Shown here one piece after another: positions 5,891 through 6,765 of a DNA stretch of 6,765 nucleotides; the stretch's first letter is position 1; every line of letters starts with the position of its first letter. The position numbers were made by a program, and so were the translations under genes. The notes beneath the pieces are model-generated. The model was not told where the DNA came from. It did not search any database and saw only the letters and a list, made by a program, of their open reading frames with translations. The stretch lies in assembly GCA_025922795.1 (NCBI GenBank), contig JAICHC010000160.1, positions 1 through 6,765 on the forward strand, given 5' to 3'. Source of the DNA: Candidatus Binatia bacterium. GTDB lineage: Bacteria > Desulfobacterota_B > Binatia > UBA9968.

Positions 5891-6765
5891 GCCATGTCCC
5901 CTTCTTGCTGGGAATTTAAACTATCGGACATCATTTCACCGAGCAACGAGTTCGCCGTTGCGCCGGTAATTCTGACCGGGATAAGCCGGCCGGCGAGGTT
6001 TTCACAACCCGCCACGTTGACGATGCGATTACCACGTGTGCGTCCCATCACTTGGCCGTTCTTGAGCTTCGACGGTCCGTCGACGAGAATTTCTTCAATT
6101 CGTCCGATGCGGCGCCGATTGTTCGACAGCGATATGCCTCGCTGCAAGGTCTGCACTCTGCTCAATCGCTCCTTTTTGGTTTCTGTGGGAATATCGTCGG
6201 CATAAATTTTTGCTGAAACGGTTTGAGGCCGCGGTGAATATACGAACGAGAAGATTTCATCATACTCCAGTTGCTCGAGCAATTCTAGAGTTTCTTCGAA
6301 TTCCGCGTCGCTTTCACCGGGAAAGCCGACGATGATATCGGTGCTGAGCGCAACTTCCGGACAGCGTTCGCGCAAGCGCAAAATACGATCCAAATATTCG
6401 GCGCGCGTATAGCCGCGGCGCATGCGCGCGAGGACGGAATCCGATCCCGATTGCACCGGCAGATGCAGATGCTCGCAAAGAAGGTCGAGCCCGGCGAAAG
6501 CATCGATGAGCTCGGGTGAAAGATCCTGCGGATGCGAGGTGGTAAATCGGATGCGCTCCAGTCCATCGATCGAATTGATGCGCCGCAGCAGCTCGGGAAA
6601 ACTCAATTCACCGGGCGTGCGCTTGCCGTACGAATTGACGTTCTGCCCCAAAAGCATCACCTCGACGACGCCCTGATTCGCTAACGCTTCAACTTCCGCC
6701 ACGATCCGTGCGCTCGGCCGGCTCAGCTCGCGCCCGCGCACATGCGGCACGATGCAGAAGCTGCA
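5887..6765 (-). CDS. miaB: tRNA-2-methylthio-N6-dimethylallyladenosine synthase MiaB (5' end outside window)
   Basis: The frame is open to the right edge, giving 292 visible residues of a protein usually about 440 long. The first visible residues, CSFCIVPHVRGRE, are the last two cysteines of the radical-SAM CxxxCxxC cluster motif and the segment after it; the first cysteine and the N-terminal UPF0004 domain lie beyond the window. LLGQNVNSYG is the motif that marks MiaB as opposed to RimO. The radical-SAM core continues through HLPVQSGSD, and a TRAM RNA-binding domain occupies about the last 60 residues (from the RRIGRIEEILVDG segment). MiaB adds a methylthio group to C2 of isopentenyl-A37 in tRNAs reading UNN codons, using two iron-sulfur clusters and SAM. 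It leads a minus-strand block and ends in TGA, overlapping the nuclease start by 4 bases. Confidence 0.95.
   Translation of the reverse strand, partial: CSFCIVPHVRGRELSRPSARIVAEVEALANQGVVEVMLLGQNVNSYGKRTPGELSFPELLRRINSIDGLERIRFTTSHPQDLSPELIDAFAGLDLLCEHLHLPVQSGSDSVLARMRRGYTRAEYLDRILRLRERCPEVALSTDIIVGFPGESDAEFEETLELLEQLEYDEIFSFVYSPRPQTVSAKIYADDIPTETKKERLSRVQTLQRGISLSNNRRRIGRIEEILVDGPSKLKNGQVMGRTRGNRIVNVAGCENLAGRLIPVRITGATANSLLGEMMSDSLNSQQEGDMA
5898..5903 (-). promoter_or_regulatory. Ribosome binding site of the bifunctional nuclease gene
   Basis: AAGGGG on the minus strand lies inside the end of miaB, 7 bases before the first ATG (5890). This favours the first of the two consecutive ATG codons. 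Confidence 0.65.

Noticed and set aside
1..6765. CRISPR arrays, tRNA or rRNA genes, insertion sequences, phage genes
   Set aside because: No repeat array, cloverleaf, transposase or terminal inverted repeat was seen on either strand.

Overview
The window looks like chromosomal DNA of moderate GC content from a Gram-negative bacterium. The gene set (miaB, a bifunctional-nuclease gene and a membrane-anchored TPR protein in one block, beside small catabolic-looking enzyme genes) suggests a deltaproteobacterium-like lineage, from soil or an uncultivated group such as Desulfobacterota, Binatota or Tectomicrobia. That placement is an inference from gene content and is weak.

Plus strand, left to right. 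The window opens with the 3' end of a zinc-ribbon protein gene (2-151). About 450 bases without a gene follow (152-600), holding one plausible terminator and one weak promoter candidate. A tight three-gene set comes next: a heme-oxygenase-like diiron protein with all six metal ligands (601-1341), a cyclase/kynurenine-formamidase-like metal hydrolase (1353-2009), and a DapA-superfamily aldolase/lyase (2009-2977). Spacing is 11 bases, then a 1-base overlap. A small uncertain ORF (3070-3264) precedes a sulfide:quinone-oxidoreductase-like flavoprotein gene.

The flavoprotein gene is the most interesting item. A simple ORF call stops at a TGA at 4274-4276 and gives 330 residues. The same frame stays open for 53 more codons, to a TAG at 4436-4438, and the added residues are the typical end of this family: a glycine-rich active-site turn, then a membrane-binding tail rich in Trp and Phe. 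The TGA sits where the family has its second redox-active cysteine; the first (Cys159) is present. An inverted repeat with perfect 8-base arms starts 7 nt after the TGA. This pattern fits a selenocysteine codon, although a single nonsense mutation or a sequencing error is not excluded. UGA serves as an ordinary stop in two other genes of the window, so a genome-wide code change is unlikely.

Minus strand, read from the right edge leftward: miaB (5' end cut off by the window), a bifunctional nuclease gene overlapping it by 4 bases, and a single-pass membrane TPR protein 96 bases further on. This block converges on the flavoprotein gene across about 144 bases with no convincing terminator.
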